A model generated the notes under the pieces. It saw only the letters and a program-made list of their open reading frames with translations, made no database searches and was not told where the DNA came from. 64,000 nt of DNA from JAOSJT01 sp035362335. GTDB lineage: Bacteria > Bacteroidota > Ignavibacteria > SZUA-365. A program made the position numbers and the translations under genes. Shown here piece after piece: positions 35,532 through 44,386 of the stretch (positions are counted from its first letter, which is position 1; the number at the start of each line of letters is the position of its first letter). Where the stretch lies: positions 1 to 64,000 of the forward strand of contig DAOSDL010000004.1 of the NCBI GenBank assembly GCA_035362335.1. Reading direction: 5' to 3'.

Positions 35532-36935
35532 ATGCACAGCGCGCAAGAACATGACCACGCATTGATGGTGCGGGAAAAACGCCGCGTCGCCTGGACCTCC
35601 GTGGGCGCGGCCGTCGCACTCACGGCGATGAAACTCGCGGTGGGACTGTGGACGGGATCGCTGGGCATTCTCTCCGAGGCCCTGCATTCGGGACTGGATT
35701 TGCTCGCGGCGCTCATCACTCTGCTTGCCGTGCGCGTGGCCGACCGTCCGGCGGACGAAGATCATCAATTCGGTCACGGAAAATTCGAGAATCTGTCGGC
35801 GCTGTTCGAAACCCTGCTGTTGCTCGCGACTTGCATGTGGATTCTCTACGAGGCATGGGAGCGCCTCAGCTCCGGCGCGGTGCATATCGATTTGAACGTG
35901 TGGGCCTTCGTGGTGGTCATCGTGTCCATCATCGTGGATATTTCCCGATCGCGGGCGCTCATGCGCGTAGCGCGCAAATACAACAGCCAGGCGCTGGAAG
36001 CGGATGCGCTGCATTTCTCCAGTGATATTTACTCCTCGCTGGTCGTTCTCGTCGGCCTGGTGTCGGTGGCGGTGGGCTTCCCCGCGGCCGATGCCATCGC
36101 GGCCGCCATCGTCGCCGCCATTGTCATCGGTATCAGTGTGCGCCTTGGCAAACGCACGATCGATGGACTGCTCGACCGTGTACCGGAGGGCTCCGAGCAG
36201 CGCATTCGCGAAGTGGTGATGGACGTGGATGGAGTGGAAAGCATTCGCCGCCTGCGTATCCGACCTTCGGGCGGCGCATTGTTCATCAATCTGGTCATCG
36301 GCATTCAACGTACAGCGTATTTCTCCACAGCCCACGATATCGTGGACAAGGTGGAAGAAGCGGTGCTCGATGCGCTGCCGCGCTGCGATATACTGGTGCA
36401 TGCCGAGCCGGTGGTGGGCGTGCGGGAAAAATTCGCCGACAGCATTGAATGGCTGGTGCGCCGCCATGGCGTGCGTCCCCACAACTTACAGATTCTGTGG
36501 GTGGACGACAGCTATGTGTTGGACTTCGACATCGAATTCCCCCAGGGCACTTCCTTCCGTGAGGCCCACGACATCGCCTCGCAGGTGGAAAACACGGTGC
36601 GTGAAGCCCTGCCCATGGTGGGACAGGTACACATTCATCTCGAAGAGGACAGCGTCACCGCCACGCCGGGTCGCGATGCGAGCGCGGAAGAAGGCGCCCT
36701 GCTCCATCGTCTGGGCGAGGTGATCGCCGCCCATCCCGCTGTGCGCAAGGTCGGAGCGATTCGCTGCTACACCACTCCCGACGGATTGAAAGTCAGTGCC
36801 AGCTGCGCCCTCCCCGCTGGCATGTCGCTCGCAGCCATGCATGCCGAGGTGGATGCGCTCGAGAGCGCGATCAAGGCGGTGGATGCGCGCATTCGTAAAG
36901 TGTTTCTCCACGCGGAGCCGGGCGAAACGGCCTGA
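35532..36935 (+). CDS. Cation diffusion facilitator with three tandem C-terminal dimerisation domains
   Basis: A 467-residue CDF exporter. The six-TM core (about 18-210) has metal-site motifs HSGLD in TM2 (His52, Asp56) and HFSSD in TM5 (His161, Asp165), plus HQFGHGKFE at 78-86. The His/Asp set suggests Zn, Co or Cd rather than Mn/Fe. After the core come three copies of the ferredoxin-like cytoplasmic domain instead of one: about 215-293, 300-371 and 388-463. Each ends in a V-x-I/V-H-x-E-like strand (DILVHAEP, QVHIHLEE, KVFLHAEP). The ATG at 35532 is the first that begins near the membrane core; the ribosome site is weak. Confidence 0.92.
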   Translation: MHSAQEHDHALMVREKRRVAWTSVGAAVALTAMKLAVGLWTGSLGILSEALHSGLDLLAALITLLAVRVADRPADEDHQFGHGKFENLSALFETLLLLATCMWILYEAWERLSSGAVHIDLNVWAFVVVIVSIIVDISRSRALMRVARKYNSQALEADALHFSSDIYSSLVVLVGLVSVAVGFPAADAIAAAIVAAIVIGISVRLGKRTIDGLLDRVPEGSEQRIREVVMDVDGVESIRRLRIRPSGGALFINLVIGIQRTAYFSTAHDIVDKVEEAVLDALPRCDILVHAEPVVGVREKFADSIEWLVRRHGVRPHNLQILWVDDSYVLDFDIEFPQGTSFREAHDIASQVENTVREALPMVGQVHIHLEEDSVTATPGRDASAEEGALLHRLGEVIAAHPAVRKVGAIRCYTTPDGLKVSASCALPAGMSLAAMHAEVDALESAIKAVDARIRKVFLHAEPGETA

Positions 36936-36957
36936 TTCCCTTCCGCGCGGGTGTTGG

Positions 36958-38076
36958 TCAATATGGGAGAATGGCCCCGAGTGCGTCGAGCAGTGTCGCG
37001 CGCTCCTGTTGCCACTGCAGCGCCGGTGCATGAGCCAGGCAATGCTCGCGATACTGCGCGAGGCGCTCCGGAGAGTTCAGCAATTCCGCCAATGCCAACG
37101 AGACCGCTGCCGCATCATCGGCAGGCACGATGCATCCCACATCGAACGCACGCACAACACGCGCGATTTCCGGGAGATCACTCCCCAACACCGGCACACC
37201 CGCGGCGATGTATTCGAAGAGCTTGTTGGGCAAACTCAGGCGATAGCTGAGTCCGAGATCCTCGATCAGGCACAATCCCACATCGGCCGATGCCGTCCAC
37301 GTCAGCACTTCGGCCGACGGTACGGCAGGCAGGATATGCACGCGATGCGCACAGTCCTGGCGACGCGCCTCCTCGACGACCTCGGTGGACATGGCTCCAT
37401 CGCCGAGAAACACCAGCGCGCATTCGGGCAGCGCGGCTACCGCGCGCACCGCGAGCAAAGCGCCCCGCCCCTGCTGTATGCCGCCCTGCGAGAGTACGAT
37501 ACGCTGCGTGGCGGGGATGTTCAGCGCCAGTCGTATCCGGTCGGTTTTTTCCCTGACAATGCGGTCGGGAAGATTGCGCAACACGCGCACAGTATACCCT
37601 TCGCCGCGCAGGATATCCGCGATCGCTTCGTTCACCGTGAAGAGCATCGCAGCGCGACGCGCGTACATGCGCAGTATGGTGCGCCAGAATCGCTGCGTGA
37701 GCGTGCGTCCATGCAATGCTGCGATATGGGTGTAGAGTTCGCGTGAATCGAAGAAGAGTGGCACGCCCCGTGCCCGGGCCGCCCGCGCGGCTACCGGCAG
37801 GGAATAGAGATCGGAGGCGAGATACAGGTCGGCGTTCAGCGATTTCGCCAGCGTCCCGCCGCGTCGCCAGAATGCGGGCAGCGAACGACGCAGCGAGGGA
37901 TGCTCGGGCATGAGGCGATGCAGGGTCACACCTTCGGGCGCAGCGACGTCACGCGTATGCAACGCCAGCACGTGTACATCGTAGCGTTCCGCGGCGGCCG
38001 TGGCGAATCGCTGGAGACGGGAATCCCGCTCGATGTCCCCGACAAACGTGAAGCAGATGCGCTTCCGGCCGGACAT
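36958..38076 (-). CDS. Glycosyltransferase family 4 protein
   Basis: A 372-residue GT-B-fold glycosyltransferase. The N-terminal half starts KRICFTFVGDIERDSRLQR (acceptor domain). The C-terminal half has the nucleotide-sugar-binding region ALVFLGDGAMSTEV and the E-x7-E region KLFEYIAAGVPVLGSDLPE. It transfers a hexose from a nucleotide sugar to an unknown acceptor. It is the last gene of the lipoprotein-propeller-PorV-PorV run, 7 bases after the second PorV-like gene; glycosylation of a surface product is a plausible but unproven link. Confidence 0.9.
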   Translation of the reverse strand: MSGRKRICFTFVGDIERDSRLQRFATAAAERYDVHVLALHTRDVAAPEGVTLHRLMPEHPSLRRSLPAFWRRGGTLAKSLNADLYLASDLYSLPVAARAARARGVPLFFDSRELYTHIAALHGRTLTQRFWRTILRMYARRAAMLFTVNEAIADILRGEGYTVRVLRNLPDRIVREKTDRIRLALNIPATQRIVLSQGGIQQGRGALLAVRAVAALPECALVFLGDGAMSTEVVEEARRQDCAHRVHILPAVPSAEVLTWTASADVGLCLIEDLGLSYRLSLPNKLFEYIAAGVPVLGSDLPEIARVVRAFDVGCIVPADDAAAVSLALAELLNSPERLAQYREHCLAHAPALQWQQERATLLDALGAILPY

Positions 38077-38083
38077 GGCGCTG

Positions 38084-39004
38084 TCAGATGTTGATGGAAA
38101 GCGCGATGGTATGCGCGGTGCCGAAGCTTTCGCTGAACGGCGTGTAGGCGTAATCGAAGCGCAGATTGTGGTATTTCACACCGGCTCCGAAGGACACATC
38201 CTTGATGTCGAAGCCGCTCTGATACCCGAGCCGCGCATACACGGCGTCGCTGTAATCGAACTCCGCGCCAAGCTGCACATGCGTCACCTCGTCGTCGAAC
38301 ACATGCATGGCGCCACCGGTCACGGTGAATACACTGTTGAGCGACGGGATGTCGGCGTCCCACGCCACTCCCGCGCGCAGCAATGCTGGCAAGGTGGTAG
38401 GCAGCGCGCGCAATTCGGACATGGATCCGAGATTTGCCACAGCCAATCCAAACCGCAGGGTGCGCAGTTCGCCTTCCTGCAGCGGAGCAACTGTCACACC
38501 GAAATCGAACGCGTAGCCATCCGCGGCATCGGTGTAAATTTTTTCCAACACGTATTTCACACTCGCTCCAAAGCGCACGCCTTGCGCAATACCGAAGGCC
38601 GCGCTGAGTCCGCCGGCGAAATTGCGCGAATCGAAAGTGCCCTCGGGATCACCGGGCCGTTGGCGGATCTCTATGCCCTCCACGCTGGTCAATCCCATGT
38701 GCACACCCAGCGTCCATGCCTTGAACGGCACCACAACACCCAGATACTCCGTGCTCAAATCCTGCACCCACTCATTGTGCATGATCGTGACGGAGGCCTC
38801 GGTGTCGTCCGCCACCAGCGCGGGGTTGTAGTACATGGCGGCGCCGTGATCCGCCACAACCACGCCTGCATCACCCATGGCGATGGCGCGCGCATCGGCG
38901 CCGATTTTCAGGAAGGACAACCCCGCACCGCCGGCTTGCGCCCGCAGCAGTGTGGGTGTGACGAGTAGCATGAAAAGGAACAGGGCTATTCCACGAAACG
39001 TCAT
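38084..39004 (-). CDS. PorV/UPF0164-like outer-membrane protein (second copy)
   Basis: A 306-residue barrel protein with a signal peptide (ending LLRAQ). The family start is GLSFLKIGADARAIAMGDAGV with the YYNPAL turn, then FadL-like strands, ending in an amphipathic last strand (TIALSINI). PorV-type proteins shuttle T9SS cargo to the attachment complex. It is preceded by a paralogue and a T9SS-type cargo. The ATG at 39004 precedes the signal peptide. It may equally be a general FadL-like barrel. Confidence 0.82.
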   Translation of the reverse strand: MTFRGIALFLFMLLVTPTLLRAQAGGAGLSFLKIGADARAIAMGDAGVVVADHGAAMYYNPALVADDTEASVTIMHNEWVQDLSTEYLGVVVPFKAWTLGVHMGLTSVEGIEIRQRPGDPEGTFDSRNFAGGLSAAFGIAQGVRFGASVKYVLEKIYTDAADGYAFDFGVTVAPLQEGELRTLRFGLAVANLGSMSELRALPTTLPALLRAGVAWDADIPSLNSVFTVTGGAMHVFDDEVTHVQLGAEFDYSDAVYARLGYQSGFDIKDVSFGAGVKYHNLRFDYAYTPFSESFGTAHTIALSINI

Positions 39005-39020
39005 GTGCGGATCCAGTCTG

Positions 39021-40019
39021 TTAGAACGACACCACGAAGGAGAGAACATGCGTGGGCGACGGCGCCACGGGCTCAAGGATGAATGCGTAATGAATCACCG
39101 GTTCAAGTTGCGCTATCGGCTGCGTGACGGAAAAACCGAACGTGGGCCGCGCATCGATGCCGCGGTCGGACAAATCCAGCCGCTCCACACCGGCGCGCAG
39201 CATGAACTGCGAGGCCAGCGGAAGCTCCACGCCCACGCGGGCAAGATACGTATCCGCACCGATCTTCTCCACCTCAGCCGAGGCGAGCGCCCTGTCCTCG
39301 GGCAGCGTATAGCCCACGCCCAGGCGGTACACGCGTGCGAAAGGATCCTCGGTGCTGTTGCCGCGCTGCGGTCCGTACAGCTCGCTCGTATCCCATTTAT
39401 ACTTGCTCAACAGATCCTGCACCACCAGGGCGATGCGCAGCGAGGATGAAATCTGATACAACGCTCCGATATCCACGCCGAAGCCCGACGAGGTGATACC
39501 CTCGTACAGTCCGCTGTAGAAAAACTTCGCGTTGAATCCCACCGCGAGACGGTCGGAAAAGCGTGTGCCGAAGTTGACGTAAAACTGATTTTCGAACACA
39601 CTGAGCATTTCCGTGGGAGCCCCGTCGCTGTCGCGACCCTGAATCGTGCCGTCGCCCGCGTGTATCCATCCAATGGACACGCCGGAAATGGACTGCACAC
39701 CGGGTTCCTCCGCATACACCCGTGCCTCGGGATCCTTGATGCGTATCGTCTGCGTGTAGCTCACCTGATTGAACCTGCGGTCCAGCGCGAGAAAGGCATA
39801 CGAGCCGTGCAGCACATGGCCTTCCTGAAACGCGCTCAACGCCGGGTTGTAGTAGCTCGATATTGTTCCGCTGTGGACGGTGCTCAGCGCATTGCCCATG
39901 CCCTGGCCTCGCGCTCCGAAGCCCATGCGAGTGAATGCGCCCGCCGCGCCATCCTGTGCAATGGCCAGACCACTGCCTGCGAGAAAGAGGAGAATGCCTG
40001 CGAAGATGCGATGCTTCAT
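39021..40019 (-). CDS. PorV/UPF0164-like outer-membrane protein (first copy)
   Basis: A 332-residue paralogue of the next gene: signal peptide ending GLAIAQ, then GAFTRMGFGARGQGMGNA and SSYYNPALSAFQ, then barrel strands ending VLSFVVSF. The two neighbours differ in the middle, so the duplication is old. Its ATG is 11 bases after the propeller gene stop. A role in T9SS cargo handling is inferred from the family and from the sorting-domain protein just upstream. Confidence 0.85.
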   Translation of the reverse strand: MKHRIFAGILLFLAGSGLAIAQDGAAGAFTRMGFGARGQGMGNALSTVHSGTISSYYNPALSAFQEGHVLHGSYAFLALDRRFNQVSYTQTIRIKDPEARVYAEEPGVQSISGVSIGWIHAGDGTIQGRDSDGAPTEMLSVFENQFYVNFGTRFSDRLAVGFNAKFFYSGLYEGITSSGFGVDIGALYQISSSLRIALVVQDLLSKYKWDTSELYGPQRGNSTEDPFARVYRLGVGYTLPEDRALASAEVEKIGADTYLARVGVELPLASQFMLRAGVERLDLSDRGIDARPTFGFSVTQPIAQLEPVIHYAFILEPVAPSPTHVLSFVVSF

Positions 40020-40030
40020 CGTTGCCTCCC

Positions 40031-41596
40031 CTACTGCAATACCACGATCTTGGTCCACACGGGATCGCGATCGTCGATGGTGAGCTGAATGTAGTACACG
40101 CCGTTTGCCACGCGTGCGCCGCTGTCGTTCGTGCCGTTCCAGATTTCGTCGTGTTCGATGCCGGGCGTGCGCGAGGCGTTGCGTAGCAGCGTGCGCACGG
40201 GCATCATGGCGAAATCGTAAATGGCGATGGACACTGTGCCCTTCGCTCCGCTGCGAAAGCGGATGCGGCAGGGCTCGTCGTCGGGTGAAAAGGGATTCGG
40301 ATAGGCGTAGGCCTCGTCGGGAGTGTTCGCCGCCTCGGCGGCACGGAGAATGGTCCAACGCGTGCCGAAAAATTCCTCCGCATCGTCGCGCGTGTACATG
40401 AGTCCGTCCGCTCCGGCTACCCAAATCGTCGAACCCACCGCGGCCGTTGCATAGGTTGCTGGATCGGCCGCCACCTGCCTCGAACGCGTGTCCACAAAGC
40501 GGGAGAAGCCGAGCCAGCTTTTTCCCGCATCATCCGAGCGGTACACGCCGCTGTTGGTGGCCGCATACACCACATCGCCATTGAAACCGATGTTGTTCGC
40601 GAATTCGCCGCGAAGTGTGCTGGTCCAGCTTGCCCCCATGTTCGTGGTGAAACTCACCGCGCGGAATTCCGTGGGATTCAGCGCGTTCACCGTCGATGCC
40701 CATACGTAGAGCATGCCGTTCACCCACTGATGCTCGATGGCCACCACGAAATTCCCGGAAATGGGCTCGTTCTGATTGTTGAAGGAATATTTCCGCCAGG
40801 AAATACCGCCATCCGTGGACAAGTTGATACCGCCCGCAGTCCCCACCCACAGCGTGTCGTCGCCAATATTGTGCACCGAAAACACGCGATGATTCAAACT
40901 CTCGCGCAAGCCCAGATCCGGACGATTCACCGGCGAAAGCTCGAATTGCAGTGTATCGTCGGGGGCGATGGTGTCGAGAACATCCGGAGGAAGAATCACC
41001 GGCACGAAGGTGGCTCCACCGTCGGTGGACTTGCGCAAACCGCCGGCGAAACTGGCTATCCACACGGCCTTGCCCGTCACCGCGATGTCGTAGGTGATGT
41101 TGTTGATGTCGGTGGTCACCGCCAGCGCCTTGATGGTGTTGCGACCGTAACTGATGTCGTAGGTGGACATGTCGCTCGCTTCCATCGGCTGATCGATGCG
41201 CGTCCAGCTTCGACCGAAATCCGTAGAGCGCGCGAGTCCGAGGCCTTTGGCGAGCGAACCGGCGTCGGTCTCTTCCGAGCCTGCGAGGGAAATCCACATC
41301 TCGCCGCCATGTGCGGCTATCGCCGCGATGTCCTCGCGCGAAAATGGCGCGCTGTCACCAAGATGCGTCCAGTTCGACCCGTTGTCGGCGGTGTAGCCCA
41401 GGCCTTTGCCTCCGGCAACCCACAGCGTGTCGCCACGCACCAGGAATTCCACCGCGCTATTGCTCGCTGGACGATCCGCGGCGATCACAGCCGCCTTGCG
41501 AAGTTGAAACTCGGTGGGAATCCCCTGCGCCAACACGGGCGCGGTCAGCAACATGGCACAGAGTGCCGCCAGCAAGCATGCATGTATCCGCTTCAT
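40031..41596 (-). CDS. Secreted BNR-type beta-propeller with FlgD/T9SS-like C-terminal domain
   Basis: A 521-residue protein with a signal peptide (ending VLAQ) and repeated BNR/photosynthesis-stability-factor-like blades (S-x-D-x-G-x-x-W: TADNGSNWT, STDFGRSWT, STDGGATF, STDGGISWR, SDDAGKSWL). It ends with a FlgD-Ig-like domain starting YAYPNPFSPDDE and containing WNGTNDSGARVANGVYYIQL. That C-terminal type is seen on T9SS or surface proteins of this group. Its start codon overlaps the stop of the lipoprotein gene (ATGA). The propeller ligand is unknown. Confidence 0.85.
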   Translation of the reverse strand: MKRIHACLLAALCAMLLTAPVLAQGIPTEFQLRKAAVIAADRPASNSAVEFLVRGDTLWVAGGKGLGYTADNGSNWTHLGDSAPFSREDIAAIAAHGGEMWISLAGSEETDAGSLAKGLGLARSTDFGRSWTRIDQPMEASDMSTYDISYGRNTIKALAVTTDINNITYDIAVTGKAVWIASFAGGLRKSTDGGATFVPVILPPDVLDTIAPDDTLQFELSPVNRPDLGLRESLNHRVFSVHNIGDDTLWVGTAGGINLSTDGGISWRKYSFNNQNEPISGNFVVAIEHQWVNGMLYVWASTVNALNPTEFRAVSFTTNMGASWTSTLRGEFANNIGFNGDVVYAATNSGVYRSDDAGKSWLGFSRFVDTRSRQVAADPATYATAAVGSTIWVAGADGLMYTRDDAEEFFGTRWTILRAAEAANTPDEAYAYPNPFSPDDEPCRIRFRSGAKGTVSIAIYDFAMMPVRTLLRNASRTPGIEHDEIWNGTNDSGARVANGVYYIQLTIDDRDPVWTKIVVLQ

Positions 41597-42411
41597 CGCA
41601 CCACCACTCTGTGTATGACCACGTTACTGGCCAAATTGCTGTAATCGAGCGCGCGGAATTCGAAGCGATACGTCCCTTTCTGCGCCTCCGGAGGCAGCTG
41701 AATGCGGATGGAGTACAGCGAATCTCCCGCGACCGCATCGCCTGAACCGGGATTGCCGTCGTCACGGAGAATGAAGGGATTCTGCGAGGATGGACGCCCG
41801 TCCGGCAGGAAGGAATTGAAAAACACCTGCTTGATATCGCGCGGACCCGAGGGGTCGGTGACCAACGCCGCAATATCCACGGCGATTGTAGTCTGCGCTA
41901 CAGTCAGCGTATCGGGAGCGATGACGCGCACGATCACTGGAGGTTTCGATCCATACACCACGCGCAGTCGCGCTACGCCGAGATTGCTTGCTTCACCATC
42001 CGCATCCGTGGCCTGAAGTTCGAAACGGTAATCACCCACATCGCCGCGGCGCAGGTCGAGTTCCACCACGCCGTTGAACTGTCCATTGCCCACGGGATTC
42101 AAGGTGGCCGAGGCGATGCGCTGCGTTTTACCATCCAATGTGACGGTGCAGAGCATGGCACCTTCCGGTACCGGGCCGGTGGCTGTGGCGGTTACCCGTA
42201 TCGGGATGCTGATGCGGTCGTCGGGGGATTTGTCTGTTCCCGGAACCACATCCACGCTGTCGGTATCGACAAGTGTTGCCGATAACTCCATGCGTATCAA
42301 CAAGATGGACGGGGCGGTCAAAGTGGAATCCACCACGCCCCCGTCGTCGCTGCAGGAGGCCAGAAGCACTCCGAGAGCGAGAAGGAGAGGAGAAAAGCGA
42401 TGTGCGTGCAT
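41593..42411 (-). CDS. Lipoprotein with Ig-like domains
   Basis: A 272-residue lipoprotein (lipobox LLASC, Cys20). It has two beta-sandwich-like segments: about 55-150 (GDYRFELQATDADGEASN) and 155-270 (the choice-of-ligand-like GTYRFEFRALDYSNLASN). It is the first gene of a five-gene run with the propeller, two PorV-like genes and the glycosyltransferase, and overlaps the propeller gene by four bases. It may be the surface anchor or partner of the propeller; no specific family was recognised. Confidence 0.78.
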   Translation of the reverse strand: MHAHRFSPLLLALGVLLASCSDDGGVVDSTLTAPSILLIRMELSATLVDTDSVDVVPGTDKSPDDRISIPIRVTATATGPVPEGAMLCTVTLDGKTQRIASATLNPVGNGQFNGVVELDLRRGDVGDYRFELQATDADGEASNLGVARLRVVYGSKPPVIVRVIAPDTLTVAQTTIAVDIAALVTDPSGPRDIKQVFFNSFLPDGRPSSQNPFILRDDGNPGSGDAVAGDSLYSIRIQLPPEAQKGTYRFEFRALDYSNLASNVVIHRVVVR

Positions 42412-42445
42412 ACGTTGTTGCTTGATGGAAATTTCCTGAATGCAT

Positions 42446-42480
42446 AAGCCGGGGCACGTCGTTCGAGCATGCCCCGGCTT
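42446..42480. terminator. Hairpin between the M50 protease gene and the lipoprotein operon
   Basis: A perfect 11-bp stem AAGCCGGGGCA (42446-42456) with TGCCCCGGCTT (42470-42480) and a 13-base loop. There is no long U-tract on either side. It most likely ends the eight-gene psd-to-M50 transcript. Confidence 0.75.
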
Positions 42481-42568
42481 ACATTCACACTATAAAGGAG
42501 GCATTCTCAACATACGGGCACCCCCGCAGAAAAACAATTCCACCGCAGTGCCCGGACGGATTTTTCCC

Positions 42569-43597
42569 CTATGCGAAATACAGGGGCGCCGGTGTGAAGC
42601 ACAGCAGCAGTATCGCGTACGAAGCCCAGCCCAACATGCGCCGCCGCGCGGTCAGCGGCTCCTCGGCGGGTACCCAGGGATGCTCCACCTTTATGATCGC
42701 CAGTATCAACACCGCCCAGAGCAGCCATCCGGGCCAGAACAGCGCGCCGAAATGCGGCACCGATTCCATTATCGCCCAGGCCGCATCGGTGAATCCCAGC
42801 AAATCCACAATCGCCGGAGCCATGCCCACACCGCCGAAAAACAGCAATAACAGCAGCACCGCGCGTCCGAAATACTTCTGCCGCTCACCGAACATTGCGA
42901 AGGTGATATGCCCGCCGTCGAGCTGTCCCGCGGGCAGCAGATTCAGCGCGGTGACCAACAGTCCGAACCACCCCGTGATCAAAAAGGGATAGTGATACAT
43001 CTCCGACATCGGGGGAATGTAGGCCCCGGGTCGCGCAAACAGCCACTCCATCAACTCATACAGCAACGTCGAGCCGAAACGCAACGCCGGCTCCCCCGCC
43101 ACCGAGGCCGAGGTCCCGAGAGCGAAGTCGTAATCCGGGTGTATGCCGAGGAGGAAGTCCTTGCCGGGCAAGGTGGCGAATCCCACCGCAAGCACCACGA
43201 CACTCGCCACGAAACCCGCGATAGGTCCGGCGATGCCGATATCGAACAACGCGGTGCGATGCGGTATCGGCGCCTTGGTGCGTATCACCGCTCCCAGCGT
43301 TCCGAACGTGATCATCGAGGGAAACGGAGGCAAGGGTATGTAATACGGCAGAGTCACGCGCACACCATGCCTGCGCGCCGCGAAGAAATGCCCGAATTCA
43401 TGGCAGCTGAGAATGAACAGCGCGGACATGCTGTACGGCAGGCCGACCCAGAAATCGGTCAGATCGGTGCGATTCTGCCACAACATCCCTGCCACGGTGG
43501 TCGTGATGAAGGTCAGGACAAACAGCGCCACATGCTTGCCAATGGCGAGCGGCGAAAACTCCGCCGGTCGCGCCATGGCCGGACCCAATTCACCCAT
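42569..43597 (-). CDS. Site-2-protease-like membrane metalloprotease (M50)
   Basis: A 342-residue polytopic membrane protein. The zinc site is HEFGH (His66, Glu67, His70) within a membrane segment, and the second motif is NLLPAGQLDGGH (219-230, Asp227). No PDZ domain is seen. M50 proteases cut membrane-bound regulators or proteins within the bilayer; the target is unknown. It is the last gene of the long operon with gatA and the HAD phosphatase, followed by a terminator. The assignment rests on both motifs and the hydrophobic profile. Confidence 0.93.
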   Translation of the reverse strand: MGELGPAMARPAEFSPLAIGKHVALFVLTFITTTVAGMLWQNRTDLTDFWVGLPYSMSALFILSCHEFGHFFAARRHGVRVTLPYYIPLPPFPSMITFGTLGAVIRTKAPIPHRTALFDIGIAGPIAGFVASVVVLAVGFATLPGKDFLLGIHPDYDFALGTSASVAGEPALRFGSTLLYELMEWLFARPGAYIPPMSEMYHYPFLITGWFGLLVTALNLLPAGQLDGGHITFAMFGERQKYFGRAVLLLLLFFGGVGMAPAIVDLLGFTDAAWAIMESVPHFGALFWPGWLLWAVLILAIIKVEHPWVPAEEPLTARRRMLGWASYAILLLCFTPAPLYFA

Positions 43598-43624
43598 ACC
43601 TCATCTCCTTGCCGTTGTGCTCGC

Positions 43625-44386
43625 TCACCCCGTACTCCACAGTTGTTTGCGTAATAAACCGGCATGCGCTCGTCTTCGCAGGCGATGCGTGGCGATCATG
43701 CCGGAAAGAACATGAAGAACATCGCGAAAATTCTCGAAGCGCCGAAATGTGATGTTGCGCTCCTGGCACCAGGGCTCGAGGCGTCCGCGGGCGAACACCA
43801 GATCCGCGTATTCCGCCGCCGCGAAATCCGACCTCCCGTCGCCGATGTACACCACGCGATCTTCGTCGCGGGAGAGCAGCGCCACGTGATTGCTTTTGCA
43901 ATTGGCGGTTTCCCGGCATCGCTCGTCGGCGTGGGGAAAATGCAGCACGACCTCGTCTCCGTCGAAGCGCATCTCGTTGCAGCGCAACGCCACGCGCACC
44001 CCGGCGCGCAGCAACAGCGGCTCGATGTACGCATCGAAACCATCGCTGAGCACGACAAGCGGATAGCCCTCCGTTTCGCACCAATGGGCAAATGCGGCGA
44101 AATGCGCATCGATGTGCATACCATCGAGAAAACCCCGCAGCGCTTCACGGGTCAATCCCCGCGCGCCTGCAAGCAAGCGCCGATACATGGCCACGCCACT
44201 CAGCTCTCCGGCTTCCCATGCATGCAGCGTTGCGCGAAGATGCGCCTCGCCGCAAAAATGCCGGAACAATTCCTCGCCCACATCCATGGGCGCCACGGTG
44301 CCATCGAAATCGGTGAAAATGCGCACCGTGGGACGCGGCAGGCGCGCATACTCCGAGCGCAGCTCCTCTTTCTCGCCGCTAAACAT
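43625..44386 (-). CDS. HAD-family phosphatase (MtnX/phosphoserine-phosphatase-like)
   Basis: A 253-residue HAD enzyme with motif I FTDFDGT (Asp26 nucleophile, Asp28), a helical cap, motif II VVLSDG, and motif IV VVYIGDGRSD. This set matches the MtnX/phosphoserine phosphatase branch. MtnX acts in methionine salvage, but no other salvage gene is here, so the substrate is open. The ATG at 44386 lies inside the last codons of gatA (8-base overlap), implying translational coupling. A longer upstream frame exists but runs antisense-like through gatA and is rejected. Confidence 0.85.
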   Translation of the reverse strand: MFSGEKEELRSEYARLPRPTVRIFTDFDGTVAPMDVGEELFRHFCGEAHLRATLHAWEAGELSGVAMYRRLLAGARGLTREALRGFLDGMHIDAHFAAFAHWCETEGYPLVVLSDGFDAYIEPLLLRAGVRVALRCNEMRFDGDEVVLHFPHADERCRETANCKSNHVALLSRDEDRVVYIGDGRSDFAAAEYADLVFARGRLEPWCQERNITFRRFENFRDVLHVLSGMIATHRLRRRAHAGLLRKQLWSTG

